A DNA stretch of 64,000 nucleotides, taken from Villigracilis sp900696595. GTDB lineage: Bacteria; Chloroflexota; Anaerolineae; Anaerolineales; Villigracilaceae. Below the pieces are notes generated by a model that worked only from the letters and a program-made list of their open reading frames with translations, did no database searches and was not told the origin of the DNA. Below are positions 1 to 8,424 of this stretch, in pieces. Each line of letters starts with the position of its first letter. The first letter of the stretch is position 1. The translations under genes and the position numbers were made by a program. The stretch is taken from the NCBI GenBank assembly GCA_030263615.1, contig SZPH01000006.1, forward strand, positions 1-64,000, read 5' to 3'.

Positions 1-75
1 GGCGCTACCATGGTTGCCAAGGCTCGAGCCGCCTGGCTTAGCCGCCAATGGGATGCCTTGCCGTTGGCTGCTTGA
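1..75 (+). CDS. possible C-terminal end of an upstream protein (partial)
   Basis: An open frame enters from the window edge and stops at a TGA after 24 codons, ending WDALPLAA. It is too short to identify. It is listed only because the frame is open from base 1 and no other gene claims this stretch. It could equally be chance. Confidence 0.3.
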   Translation, partial: GATMVAKARAAWLSRQWDALPLAA

Positions 76-113
76 TTCTACAGAATTTGAATGCTCCCGA
101 CCGCCCGTTTTGA

Positions 114-142
114 TTGACGCTTATCGTCTCGTGTGTTATCGT
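114..142 (+). promoter_or_regulatory. candidate promoter of the cold-shock gene
   Basis: A TTGACG box at 114-119 lies 17 nt before TATCGT at 137-142. This would give a 5' UTR of about 195 nt before the cold-shock gene, as is usual for cspA-type genes whose leader RNA responds to temperature. The -10 match is weak. Nothing else is visible between 76 and 344. Confidence 0.35.
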
Positions 143-344
143 TAAGCGAGATAGGAAAACGGTAGGTTACGTTGGTTTGAAGAACATCAGCGGCTCGCGG
201 TTTGACTGCGGGTCGTTTTGTTTTGTCCTCCGATGGAACAAACAGATTTACCTATACATTTCATTGTCTCTTGTGAAAGTTGCGTCTGCCGCGCTCAAGG
301 CGGAAGCGTTTTTACAAGAGGTCTAGTTGCCATAGGAGGCAAAA

Positions 345-557
345 ATGTCTGACAGAATTATCGGAACAGTCAAATGGTTCAACGGCGATAAAGGCTACGG
401 CTTCATCGCCCGCGAAGGCGGAGCGGATGTGTTCGTCCACTTCTCCGCCATTCAGTCGGATGGATACCGCAATTTGACCGAAGGTCAAAAGGTGGAATTC
501 ACCGTCGAGAAGGGACCGAAGGGTCCGCAAGCCAGCAACGTCACCATTCTGAGCTAA
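345..557 (+). CDS. cspA: cold-shock protein, CspA family
   Basis: This is a 70-residue single cold-shock domain, the normal family length. The RNA-binding motifs are plain: RNP1 as KGYGFI near residues 16-21 and RNP2 as VFVHF near 27-31, after the conserved GTVKWFN start. The family binds single-stranded RNA and DNA as a five-stranded OB-fold barrel, melting RNA structure in the cytoplasm in the cold or during growth. The start follows a strong AGGAGG-like ribosome site. The gene is monocistronic, closed by an intrinsic terminator 5 nt after its stop. Which paralogue it is cannot be told from this copy alone. Confidence 0.96.
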   Translation: MSDRIIGTVKWFNGDKGYGFIAREGGADVFVHFSAIQSDGYRNLTEGQKVEFTVEKGPKGPQASNVTILS

Positions 558-561
558 CGAC

Positions 562-597
562 AAAAAAAGAACCCTGTTTTACGGGGTTCTTTTTTTA
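562..597. terminator. bidirectional intrinsic terminator
   Basis: The stem AGAACCC/GGGTTCT has A-runs on one side and a T-run on the other, so it can end both the cold-shock gene and the converging phosphoesterase gene, whose stop is at 598. Confidence 0.9.
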
Positions 598-1323
598 TCA
601 GGAATATTGCGCGAGAACGTCCTCGAAAAATGGGCGCCCGCTCGCGCGATAGATTTCCAGCAGGCGCCGGGCGTCAAACGGCAGGCGGCGGAATTGCAGG
701 TCAATATCTCCATGCGCCGCCGTCAGGAGGGCATATTCCGCCCATGAGTTGACGCGGAGGATTTCCCCCGTCTGATACGGGTTGAACGGAAGTCCCACGC
801 TCCCGGGGTTGAAGAAGAAATACCTCCCGCAACGGCGGATTTGTTGCGTATGCGTATGACCGCCCGCCAGAATATTTTCGTCATACGCGCCGAGAAATTT
901 CAAAAATTCGTCTTCGGAGGTGGTTGGCAGAATTTGGTCTTCATAATTGGCTGGTACGGCATGAAAGCACAGCAGGTTGAGATCGTTCTCGAGCGAAACG
1001 GTAACGGTGGGTTTGAAACCGGCTATAAAATTTTTATCGTCGTCGGTCAGGCGCGAAAGCGACCACTCGCGGATCGCATTCCTTTTGGCAGATTGTTCAG
1101 CCCCCGGGGTAACGCCGGTCAGCAACCAGTCATCGGCATTGCCCATGACAACAGGACAGCCTAAATTTCTCAGGCGCTGAACCGTTTCGGCGGGTTGCGC
1201 CCCGCCCTGAACCGCGTCGCCGAGACAGACGATTTGATCCACGCCCTGTTTGCGGATGTCAGCCTCGACCAACTCGAAGGCAAAGTCGTTCCCGTGCATG
1301 TCCGAGATCACTGCAATGCGCAT
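598..1323 (-). CDS. calcineurin-like metallophosphoesterase, YfcE/MJ0936 type
   Basis: The 241-residue protein carries the metallophosphoesterase signatures in order: SDMHGN near the N-terminus, CLGDAVQGG, GNADDW, and GGHTHTQ followed by NPGSVGLPF near the C-terminus. These Asp, His and Asn residues ligate two metals in this fold. The family hydrolyses phosphodiesters or phosphomonoesters in the cytoplasm; the substrate here is unknown. I chose the ATG that gives MRIAVISDMHGN rather than one five codons upstream, because family members begin right before the first metal motif. The gene lies 60 nt downstream of the helicase gene on the same strand, and the spacer is a 7-nt repeat tract whose GA-rich sequence may act as the ribosome site. 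Confidence 0.9.
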   Translation of the reverse strand: MRIAVISDMHGNDFAFELVEADIRKQGVDQIVCLGDAVQGGAQPAETVQRLRNLGCPVVMGNADDWLLTGVTPGAEQSAKRNAIREWSLSRLTDDDKNFIAGFKPTVTVSLENDLNLLCFHAVPANYEDQILPTTSEDEFLKFLGAYDENILAGGHTHTQQIRRCGRYFFFNPGSVGLPFNPYQTGEILRVNSWAEYALLTAAHGDIDLQFRRLPFDARRLLEIYRASGRPFFEDVLAQYS

Positions 1324-1335
1324 CCGCTCTCTCCT

Positions 1336-1380
1336 CACTACTCTCTACTCTCTACTCTCTACCCTCTACCCTCTACCCTC
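1336..1380. repeat. 7-nt short-period tract (ACTCTCT/ACCCTCT)
   Basis: About six 7-nt units fill the gap between the helicase stop and the phosphoesterase start. Read on the minus strand the unit is GAGTAGA/GGGTAGA, the same unit as in the tract after pheS at 15.55 kb. Confidence 0.85.
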
Positions 1381-1383
1381 CGC

Positions 1384-2637
1384 CTATTTCTTCCTCGGCG
1401 CCAGCCGGTTCTTGCCAAAACTCTTCGGTGTGGGAGCAGGCTTGGGCGGGCGGCGGGAGTCGTTTCGGGGCGCGCCCCGGCCCCTTCCGCCGTGATCCGT
1501 TCGCGGCGGGGCGGGACGCGCGTAATCGAATCCTTCGAGCGTCTTGCGTTCGAGCGGCGCTCCCATGATGCGCTCCAGAGTCCGAATCATATCCTTGTCG
1601 TCGTCCGTCACCAGCGTAAAAGCGTCGCCGGTGCGTTGCGCGCGCCCCGTGCGCCCGATGCGATGAATGTAAGCGTCGGCGGTGTCGGGCATGTCGAAGT
1701 TGATGACGTGCGAGACCGTTTCGATATCCAACCCGCGCGCGGCGATGTCGGTGGCGACCATGATGTCGTGATGCCCGCTCTTGAAGCCCTTGATCGCCGC
1801 CTGGCGCTGACCCTGCGAACGATCGCCGTGCAGGCTGGTGGCGTTAAAGCCCGCGCGTTTTATCTGTTGCGCCACGCGATGCGCGCGATGTTTGGTGCGC
1901 GTGAAAACGATCACCGAATTGGTGTCGGTATGTTTGAGCAGTTCGATCAACAACGTCGCCTTCAAATGTGGCGGCACGGGATATAGCGCGTGCGCGACCG
2001 TATGCGCCGGTTTGACGATTCCCATGGCGATCTTTTGCGGCTGACGCAGCGCCTGTTGCGCCAGCAGTTCCACGTCCGGCGGGAAGGTGGCGGAAAACAT
2101 CATCGTCTGCCGCTTTTCCGGCACGGCTTTGACAATGCGCCGCACGTCGGGCAGGAAGCCCATGTCGAACATCCGGTCCGCTTCGTCCAGCACGAGGATT
2201 TCGATGTTCGTCATCTTCGCATGACCCTGCGCGATTAAATCCAGCAGGCGCCCGGGGCAGGCGACGAGGATCTCCGCGCCGTTGCGCAACGCCTGAATTT
2301 GGGGCGCGGCTCCGACTCCGCCGTAGATGGTTGCGCTCTTCAGCCTTGTCCCCGCTGAGAGCGTTTTGATCACGTCGTGGATCTGCTCTGCCAGTTCGCG
2401 CGTCGGCGTGACGATGAGCGCGCGCGGCGTGTTGCGTTGCCCTTCGAGCAGTTTGTTTAAAATGGGCAGGACGAACGCGGCGGTCTTTCCTGTGCCGGTC
2501 TGCGCCGTGCCGATGATGTCCCGCCCGCGCAGGGCGGCGGGGATGGCGGCTTGCTGGATGGGCGTGGCCACATCGTAGCCCGCCTTGTGGATGCCCTGCA
2601 TCAGGCGGGGATCGAGTTGAAATTGATTGAAGTTCAC
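1384..2637 (-). CDS. rhlE: DEAD-box ATP-dependent RNA helicase, RhlE-like
   Basis: A 417-residue helicase with every DEAD-box motif in place: a Q motif (TPIQQAAIP), motif I AQTGTGKT, Ia PTRELAEQ, Ib CPGR, II DEAD, III SAT, then in RecA domain 2 VFTRTK, HGDRSQ, ATDIAARGLD and HRIGRTGR. The protein unwinds short RNA duplexes using ATP, in ribosome assembly or mRNA turnover. The ~45-residue tail is rich in Arg, Gly, Pro and Lys, a typical nonspecific RNA-binding extension. Motif Ib has Cys where Thr or Ser is usual. A link to the nearby cold-shock gene is only suggestive, since the two genes are convergent. The name rhlE rests on architecture and size. Confidence 0.93.
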   Translation of the reverse strand: MNFNQFQLDPRLMQGIHKAGYDVATPIQQAAIPAALRGRDIIGTAQTGTGKTAAFVLPILNKLLEGQRNTPRALIVTPTRELAEQIHDVIKTLSAGTRLKSATIYGGVGAAPQIQALRNGAEILVACPGRLLDLIAQGHAKMTNIEILVLDEADRMFDMGFLPDVRRIVKAVPEKRQTMMFSATFPPDVELLAQQALRQPQKIAMGIVKPAHTVAHALYPVPPHLKATLLIELLKHTDTNSVIVFTRTKHRAHRVAQQIKRAGFNATSLHGDRSQGQRQAAIKGFKSGHHDIMVATDIAARGLDIETVSHVINFDMPDTADAYIHRIGRTGRAQRTGDAFTLVTDDDKDMIRTLERIMGAPLERKTLEGFDYARPAPPRTDHGGRGRGAPRNDSRRPPKPAPTPKSFGKNRLAPRKK

Positions 2638-2838
2638 AAATTCCTGTTCTTTCCGGGTGCAGCGGGGTTTCCGATTTGCCCGCGTTGGTTTGAGCCTGTG
2701 GATTCGCGTCCCTGGGGAGGCCTGGCTTTATTGCGCGCAATTTCCCCTTGAATTTCTTAAATCATCCCTGTAAAGACGAACGTGTTCATGGGGTTTCTCC
2801 TGCAAAATTATACACCCGACCGGAATACAAACCCCGCA

Positions 2839-3699
2839 TTACTCCCTTGCCACTTCCGTCCTTGTCAAAATCACGACAGCCGCAAGGATCAACCCGCCGC
2901 CGATCAGCACAAGGGGCTGAAGGACCTCCCCGAACAGCCACGATGCCAGCGTCACTGTGACGACGGGCTCAAGCGTGGAAAGCATGGCGGCGTTGGTGGG
3001 ACCGATCCGCTCCAGCCCGGCGAGGAAGGCGGTGACGGGGATAACGGTGGAGATGAAGATAATGCCCGCTACGACAAGCCAGCCCGGGTTTGTGGCAGGG
3101 AAATGAGTCCCGTTGAAGAGCGCGAACAGACCATACACCGCCCCGGCGGAGGCGAAGATGACCGTCGAAGATTGTACGGGGGATACGCGCTTCATCACGC
3201 CTGCGCCGACGATGATATAAACGGAATAAATAAGCGCGGCCGCAATCGCCATCAACGCGCCGATCAACTGCCCGCTGACGGGACCGACCGTAAGCGCGGC
3301 GCCCGTCAGGGCGAGAACGAGCGCGATGATTTTGGCGCGGGTCAGCGTCTCGCGCAGAAAGGTCATGGATAAGATGGCGACGAAAAAGGGATAAAGATAC
3401 AGAAGCAGCGCCACCAACCCTGCCGAGGCGTAACGAATGGCGGTCATATAAAGAAAGGACTGCCCGACATACCCGATCGCGCCCATGCCGATCAGTTGGG
3501 CGAGGATCCTTCCGCGTGGAAACGGCTCGCGGCGCAGGATCAGGATCAGGGTCATGAAAGAGGCGGCGAGTCCGAAGCGCAGAAAAAGGAGCGTGAAGGT
3601 ATCCACGCCTTCGGCGTAGGCGTAACGCCCGAAGATGGCAAGCGTCCCAAATGAGGCGGCGGAGATTGCGATGAGGACGATCCCGGCGAGGCGTTTCAT
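2839..3699 (-). CDS. EamA/DMT-family transporter
   Basis: The protein has 286 residues with about ten hydrophobic membrane segments arranged as two EamA repeats, the hallmark of the drug/metabolite transporter superfamily. The second repeat includes the conserved LEPVVT segment preceding the last helices. It is an inner-membrane exporter or permease, and the substrate cannot be read from the sequence. The ATG giving MKRLAGIV was preferred over a TTG three codons upstream. The gene stands alone, with about 200 nt of featureless sequence on each side. Confidence 0.9.
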   Translation of the reverse strand: MKRLAGIVLIAISAASFGTLAIFGRYAYAEGVDTFTLLFLRFGLAASFMTLILILRREPFPRGRILAQLIGMGAIGYVGQSFLYMTAIRYASAGLVALLLYLYPFFVAILSMTFLRETLTRAKIIALVLALTGAALTVGPVSGQLIGALMAIAAALIYSVYIIVGAGVMKRVSPVQSSTVIFASAGAVYGLFALFNGTHFPATNPGWLVVAGIIFISTVIPVTAFLAGLERIGPTNAAMLSTLEPVVTVTLASWLFGEVLQPLVLIGGGLILAAVVILTRTEVARE

Positions 3700-3894
3700 G
3701 GCGGGCAACTATACCCGAAAAATCGCGCGGGGCGGTTGTCGTTTTGGGCTGTAAAATCTCTTGATCATTTGAAATGCCCCCCAATTGATTTGTGTTTCGA
3801 ACGGAGTCTGGAAGGGATGCGGACGCCTGTTTGCAAATATCAATGAAGGCTGCCCGGGTTCGTCTTGAATGAGAGCGTCCGGGTTGGCGGCGCG

Positions 3895-4230
3895 TCAATC
3901 TATCTTCTTCCAAATATCCGAGGGCGGTTTTGTCAGCGGGCGCGTCATGGCGGAGAGGCGGGCTTCGTAGTAGGGTTCCTCTTCCGTCGCAAAGCGCGAG
4001 AGGTCGAACAGGTTGCGCTTGATCAACAGATCGGCGATGCGCTTGACTTCGTCCCTTGTGAAGTCGGGAAGTTTTTCGTGGAATTCCGTCAGGCTGAACC
4101 GCCCCAATCGGACGACGAAGTTCACCGCAGACCGCAACGGTTCGGAGAACAGCACAACATCCGACGGGCGGATATCCTCCCGGCGTTCCTCCAATTCCTT
4201 GAGCGCGGTTTCAAAGTGCGGGTTCGCCAC
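3895..4230 (-). CDS. conserved small protein of unknown function, linked to a MinD-like ATPase
   Basis: The 111-residue soluble protein has no signal peptide or membrane segment and no domain I can name. Its centre (SLTEFHEKLPDFTRDEVKR, then LLIKRNLF) looks helical and resembles a winged-helix unit, which is an inference from pattern only. It starts 21 nt after the MinD-like gene stop and so is probably co-transcribed. In the second MinD-like operon a small protein of similar size also lies downstream (9444-9821), with the shared pattern LTEFHEKLPDF versus LSMSYPRMCEV, but the similarity is too weak to call homology. Confidence 0.75.
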   Translation of the reverse strand: MANPHFETALKELEERREDIRPSDVVLFSEPLRSAVNFVVRLGRFSLTEFHEKLPDFTRDEVKRIADLLIKRNLFDLSRFATEEEPYYEARLSAMTRPLTKPPSDIWKKID

Positions 4231-4251
4231 ATGACACCTGAATGGGAAAGA

Positions 4252-5010
4252 TCAATTTTCTTTTAACAGATTTACAAGGCTGCGCAAGCCTTTGGTCACG
4301 ACATGATCGGGGAAATGGATCGTAAAGATGCCGGAGCTTGCAAGTATCATCATTTCGTCCGAATGAGGCAGGATCGCCCCGACCTTCGCTTCATAGGTCT
4401 GTTCCACGCGCGCGCGCACTTCTTCGAAATCCAGGTTGCCAGGCGCCTTGTTGACCAGGATGAGCAGGTTCGGCACGTCCAGTTTCTTTGCCACATCCAC
4501 CGTCACCGCCGTGCCCTGGTAATCCTGCTGGTCGGGACGCATGATGATGACCAGCGTGTTCGAGATGGCGATGGAAAGCAGGGTTTCCTCGTTCAAGCCG
4601 GGGTGCGTGTCTATCAGCAGATAATCCAGGTTCAGTTTCTCGATCACGTCGCGGAAACCGTCGTTCAGCAGCCCCACGTCGTATCCCTCGCGCAGGATGC
4701 GCGCGATCTCGCCGGCTTTGATGCTGGAGGGGATCAGGAAAATCTGTCCTTTCACTTCCGCGCCGACATGTCCGGTCACGTCCTGGGCGGCCTGCTCGAT
4801 GGTGCATTTGCCCCACAGGTAATCGTTGAGCGAATGTTCCATGTCCGCTTCGTCCAGGTTGAAGAGTACGTGAATTCCAGGGGAGGCGATATCCGTATCC
4901 ACCACGCCCACGCGCGCGCCGTCCATTGCAAGGAGCGCCGCGATGTTTGCAGTGGTGTTCGATTTGCCGGTGCCGCCGCGGAAGGAGTGAACTGAAATGA
5001 TTTTGGACAT
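4252..5010 (-). CDS. MinD/ParA-like P-loop ATPase (copy 1)
   Basis: A 252-residue member of the MinD/ParA SIMIBI ATPases. The P-loop is SFRGGTGKSN at residues 9-18, the switch region is VVDTDIASPGIHVLF and Walker B is LLIDTHPGLNEE. The family's usual signature Lys in KGGxGK is replaced by Arg (R11), and the same change is seen in the paralogue at 8.4 kb. These ATPases form nucleotide-dependent dimers that position proteins on membranes or nucleoid. No amphipathic membrane-targeting helix stands out at the C-terminus. The gene faces away from the ECF sigma-factor gene with a 159-bp gap, so it belongs to the same signalling neighbourhood. Confidence 0.88.
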   Translation of the reverse strand: MSKIISVHSFRGGTGKSNTTANIAALLAMDGARVGVVDTDIASPGIHVLFNLDEADMEHSLNDYLWGKCTIEQAAQDVTGHVGAEVKGQIFLIPSSIKAGEIARILREGYDVGLLNDGFRDVIEKLNLDYLLIDTHPGLNEETLLSIAISNTLVIIMRPDQQDYQGTAVTVDVAKKLDVPNLLILVNKAPGNLDFEEVRARVEQTYEAKVGAILPHSDEMMILASSGIFTIHFPDHVVTKGLRSLVNLLKEN

Positions 5011-5169
5011 GCCCTGTCTCCGAAATTATGATGGTTTTACCGTGTCTTGAATTGCTTGCGAATATTATAGCCTAACTGGATTGGAAATAAAATCCCTACT
5101 TTTCCCGTCCCAATTATGTTATAGTGAGTCCCTGATGCGATTGGTTCGAGCGACCCTTTTTTGATCTCT

Positions 5170-5736
5170 ATGACGACAGAATATATGCAAAATTCCGAGC
5201 CCCTGCCGCAAGACGCCAGCGACCAGTTTCTCATCCAGAGGTACAAGGATGGAAATACGGAAGCGTTCGACGCCCTCTACCGCCGACATCTGCCCAAGGT
5301 TTACAAGCGGATCAGGTGCGTGATTCCGGAGGGCGATGTGGAGGATGTGACCCAGGAAATTTTCATCGCTGCATTGAAGTCCCTTTCGACCTTTCGAGGG
5401 GACGCGCAATTCGGCACATGGTTGCGCGCATTGACCAACCACAAGGTGGCGGAGTTCTACCGCCGCCGCGGGCGCAAACAGGAGCCGCTTCTTGCCCCGC
5501 TTTCGGGCGCTTCCGCCCAGGCGACGGGCGGCGCCCCCAAAATCATGGAGGATCGCATCATTCTCCAGCGAGCGTTTCAAAACCTGCCCGAAAACTATCG
5601 GGAGGTCATCCTGCTCCGTTTTGCCGAGGATATGCAATTCAATGAGATCGCCGAACACACGCGCCAAAACCTTGAAGCGGTCAAATCCCTGTTTCGACGC
5701 GCCGTAGCCGCGCTTCGCAACCAACTGGAACAATGA
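5170..5736 (+). CDS. ECF-type RNA polymerase sigma factor
   Basis: The 188-residue protein has sigma-70 region 2 (EAFDALYRRHLPKVYKRI, then DVEDVTQEIFIAAL, FRGDAQFGTWL) and region 4 (LPENYREVILLRFAEDM followed by a helix-turn-helix, EIAEHTRQNLEAVKSLFRRA), without regions 1 or 3, as is normal for extracytoplasmic-function sigma factors. It directs RNA polymerase to a stress regulon. The ATG at 5170 is preferred to a TTG nine bases upstream. Its stop overlaps the next start (ATGA), so it is translationally coupled to a membrane protein that is probably its anti-sigma factor. Confidence 0.94.
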   Translation: MTTEYMQNSEPLPQDASDQFLIQRYKDGNTEAFDALYRRHLPKVYKRIRCVIPEGDVEDVTQEIFIAALKSLSTFRGDAQFGTWLRALTNHKVAEFYRRRGRKQEPLLAPLSGASAQATGGAPKIMEDRIILQRAFQNLPENYREVILLRFAEDMQFNEIAEHTRQNLEAVKSLFRRAVAALRNQLEQ

Positions 5737-6221
5737 TCATGCAGCGACAAATCGAAACCCAAAAAGACGACCGGCTGGCGGATTTTACCGACCGTTTGCT
5801 CGGCGGTGAGACGACCCCCACCGCCTCAAACTCGGACGAGGAACTGCTCAGCCTCGAAAAGACTCTCCTGCGCCTGAATCATGTTCTCCCGTCCGCGCAA
5901 CTCGAGGAAGCCAGGGTCGAACAGATGCTGGCGCGCCTCAAAGCGCGTGTGAAGCGCGAGGAAGAGGAACGGGCGGCGAGACCGTCCTTCTGGAGACGGC
6001 TTTTCGACTTTCAATCCAACCCACAGGCGGGTTTGTTGATCGGAGTCGCGGCGGCAATATTGCTCCTCGTCGTCTTTCCCTGGGTTTCCCTTACCGACCC
6101 CGGTGTCACAGGGACGGCGGGCGCCGGGTCCGCGGGAACATCCGCCGGGGTAAACCTTTTCGTGGGCGTCGGGGTCGCTCTTTTTCTACTCGCACTCTAT
6201 TGGATATCCCGCCGAAAATAG
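5733..6221 (+). CDS. putative membrane-anchored anti-sigma factor
   Basis: A 162-residue protein with a charged ~95-residue N-terminal half, predicted cytoplasmic, and two hydrophobic segments (LLIGVAAAILLLVVF near 103-117 and NLFVGVGVALFLLALYW near 142-158). The classical zinc anti-sigma motif HxxxCxxC is absent. The assignment rests on position: it overlaps the ECF sigma gene by 4 nt and has the right topology. It would hold the sigma factor at the membrane until released. A PrsW-like protease encoded just downstream could be the releasing enzyme, by analogy with PrsW and RsiW in Bacillus. Confidence 0.75.
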   Translation: MIMQRQIETQKDDRLADFTDRLLGGETTPTASNSDEELLSLEKTLLRLNHVLPSAQLEEARVEQMLARLKARVKREEEERAARPSFWRRLFDFQSNPQAGLLIGVAAAILLLVVFPWVSLTDPGVTGTAGAGSAGTSAGVNLFVGVGVALFLLALYWISRRK

Positions 6222-6273
6222 GATCGGCGCGCCGTGTAGGATGACCGTATTATCCCGCTCGAAACCCTGAAGG

Positions 6274-6312
6274 AAAACGCGGCTGTAATTTTCTACAGCC
6301 GCGTTTTCGTCC
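6274..6312 (+). terminator. intrinsic terminator after the sigma/anti-sigma pair
   Basis: A perfect 14-bp stem, AAAACGCGGCTGTA/TACAGCCGCGTTTT, with a 6-nt loop lies 52 nt after the anti-sigma stop. It separates the sigma unit from the PrsW-like gene, at least partly. Confidence 0.8.
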
Positions 6313-6347
6313 TTGTCGGGCATATCCCGATGGAGTAAGATTTCAAG

Positions 6348-7460
6348 ATGACTCTCGCTGTTTCCATTGTCATAGCCCTGATCGTTCCGGTTATCTTCCT
6401 GTTCCTCCTGCGCAGGCTCGACCTGCACAAGACTGCGAAATTCAAGAAAAACATCGCTACCCTCGGCTGCGGCGCCCTGGCATATTTGCTTGCCGTGCAG
6501 GTCAACCGCGCGGTTGCCAATTCCGGCTTGCTGACGTGGACCGAGATCATCCGCTATATGGCGCCGTTTGGGGAGGAGATTTTCAAGTCGCTGATCCTGA
6601 TTCGCCTTGTCAATCGCGCCGACTTCAATTACATCGTGGATGGGGCGTTATACGGCTTCGGCGCGGGCATCGGTTTTGCCGTTTTCGAAAATGTCGAATA
6701 TGTGCGCGGAACGGAGATCGAGCGGGCGCTTTTTCTGGCGGTGGCGCGCGTGTTTTCCACGAACCTGGTCCATGCCGCCGGGAGCGGCTTGATCGGCGCG
6801 GCGCTGGCGTTCCATCGTGGGATGAAGGATAAGCGCCTCGGCGCTTATGCGATTTTGGGCGGTTATGCGATTGCGATCGTCTTTCACGGCGTCTTCAATA
6901 CCATGGTCAATGCGGGGACGTTCCTCGCCGTCGCCATTGGATACGGTATGATCGGCGCGGCGTTGATCTGGTATTTCATCCGCCGCGGCATGGATGAGCA
7001 GAGGGAATGGGTGGGCGAGAAACTCGGTATGCAGGATCGCGTGACGAAAGAGGAGACTCGCGCTGTGACGGGCATCGGGAAGATGATGGAAACCCTGATC
7101 GCGCCCTTCGAGGAACGCTTTGGCGGCGAAAAGGTTCCGCTGGTGAGGGAGTTGCTATACACGCAGGCGGAGATGGGAATCAAACGCAAACTGCTCGAGG
7201 CGACTCCCAGCCCGGCCAGGAAAAAGGAAGTCGAGGATATCATTCAAGGTCTTTATGAGACGATGGAATCTTTGCGCAAACGGATCGGCGTGTACCCGAT
7301 GATGTTCATCCGCGAGGTGTATCTCGCCCAGAGTGTAAACGCCTGGAGCGTGTTAAATGCCCGCATCGCCGAATCAGGCGCGGGTCAAAAGGGAGGCGGA
7401 GTCTGGGACTTGGCGGGCAGGCGCATCGAAGAGTCCAAAGCCGGGGAGGAGAATCCGTAA
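6348..7460 (+). CDS. PrsW-family intramembrane metalloprotease with C-terminal cytoplasmic domain
   Basis: The 370-residue polytopic protein has the PrsW family motifs: GEEIFK at 75-80 (EExxK), the FEN of AVFENVEY at 111-118, a His in LVHAAGSG and a His in VFHGVFN. These are the residues thought to form the membrane metal site in CAAX/PrsW proteases. PrsW in Bacillus makes the first cut in an anti-sigma factor. Here an ECF sigma/anti-sigma pair lies directly upstream, which supports such a role. About 150 residues after the last membrane segment form a soluble helical domain I do not recognise. The next gene begins 1 nt after this stop. Confidence 0.88.
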   Translation: MTLAVSIVIALIVPVIFLFLLRRLDLHKTAKFKKNIATLGCGALAYLLAVQVNRAVANSGLLTWTEIIRYMAPFGEEIFKSLILIRLVNRADFNYIVDGALYGFGAGIGFAVFENVEYVRGTEIERALFLAVARVFSTNLVHAAGSGLIGAALAFHRGMKDKRLGAYAILGGYAIAIVFHGVFNTMVNAGTFLAVAIGYGMIGAALIWYFIRRGMDEQREWVGEKLGMQDRVTKEETRAVTGIGKMMETLIAPFEERFGGEKVPLVRELLYTQAEMGIKRKLLEATPSPARKKEVEDIIQGLYETMESLRKRIGVYPMMFIREVYLAQSVNAWSVLNARIAESGAGQKGGGVWDLAGRRIEESKAGEENP

Positions 7461-7461
7461 G

Positions 7462-8193
7462 ATGGCGGACATCCTCAAAAAGATTCGCGAGACCAGTTTT
7501 TTCAAGGAACTCTCGGACGACGCTTCGTCTGCGGTGGCGGCAAGGGCTTTGGCGCGCCGCTTCAGGCCCGGCGACGCTGTGATGCGCAAGGGCGACCCGG
7601 CGGATTCGTTCTTTGTCGTCCTCGACGGGCATTTGAAGATCGTCACCACCGACGCGAAGGGCGACGAGATCATCATCAACAAAGTGGGACCCGGCGAAAG
7701 CGTGGGCGAGATTGCGCTCATGGACGAGTTGCCGCGCTCAGCCGGCGTTGTCGCGCTCGACGATGTGGATGCGCTGGAGTTGACGAAGGACGCTTTCTTC
7801 GACCTGCTCGACGACCGCCTGGACGTGTCTCTGGGCATTCTGCGCGGCTTGTCACATCGTTTGAGGTTTTCCACAAAGTACATCGAGACGGCGATAGACT
7901 GGTCGCAGAAAACGGCGGAGGGCGATTACTCGTTCCTCGAACAAACGCAACCCCTCTCCGCCGCCGCCGCTTCGGACGACGCCAAGGCGGCGCAATTGCT
8001 TTCGGCGTTCTTTTCGATGGCGCGCAAGGTGAAGGAACGCGAAGACGGTTTGAAACAGGAACTGGAACGCCTGACGTTCGAGATAGATCAGGAACGCCGC
8101 AAGAAGGAGTTTGATCAGATCACCGGCACGGAGTTTTACGCGAAGTTGAAGGAACAGGCGCAGGAGTTGCGCCGCAAACGCGCTTCGGGATAA
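7462..8193 (+). CDS. cyclic-nucleotide-binding domain protein with coiled-coil tail
   Basis: The 243-residue protein begins with a CRP/FNR-type cNMP-binding barrel (residues ~10-130; FRPGDAVMRKGDPADSFFVV, then GPGESVGEIALMDELPRSA, the phosphate-binding cassette). The C-terminal ~110 residues are charged and helical (VKEREDGLKQELERLTFEI), consistent with a coiled coil. No helix-turn-helix is present, so it is not a typical CRP-like transcription factor but a cyclic-nucleotide or allosteric sensor. The ATG follows the PrsW stop by one base. The position suggests it feeds a nucleotide signal into the PrsW/sigma module or the MinD-like ATPase. Confidence 0.88.
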   Translation: MADILKKIRETSFFKELSDDASSAVAARALARRFRPGDAVMRKGDPADSFFVVLDGHLKIVTTDAKGDEIIINKVGPGESVGEIALMDELPRSAGVVALDDVDALELTKDAFFDLLDDRLDVSLGILRGLSHRLRFSTKYIETAIDWSQKTAEGDYSFLEQTQPLSAAAASDDAKAAQLLSAFFSMARKVKEREDGLKQELERLTFEIDQERRKKEFDQITGTEFYAKLKEQAQELRRKRASG

Positions 8194-8306
8194 TTCGCCG
8201 CAGGGGCAGACCCGCCCAATCCTTTCTCGACTTGTCGCTCTGTGTTCATGCAAATCGTCAACCGGCAGGGCGAGCCTTCTTTGCGGCGCAGGAGATTGAT
8301 CGAACC

Positions 8307-8335
8307 TTGACGGGTCGCCCTTATGGCATTATTTA
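8307..8335 (+). promoter_or_regulatory. weak candidate promoter for the second MinD-like operon
   Basis: TTGACG (8307-8312), a 17-nt spacer and TATTTA precede the MinD-like gene by about 90 nt, within a 231-bp gap. The -35 overlaps a GACGGGTCGCCC repeat motif found elsewhere in the window, so the match may be incidental. Confidence 0.3.
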
Positions 8336-8424
8336 GAGCCTGTCAGGTTAACCCTGCTTCCGGCGGCGGCTGGAACGTTGTTCGGATGGGCTTTTAGGCG
8401 AATTACAATCATTGCGGAGGCAGT

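Noticed and set aside
1195..1986. 263-codon open frame antisense to the helicase and phosphoesterase
   Set aside because: It crosses the repeat tract and both gene ends on the other strand; clearly a shadow.
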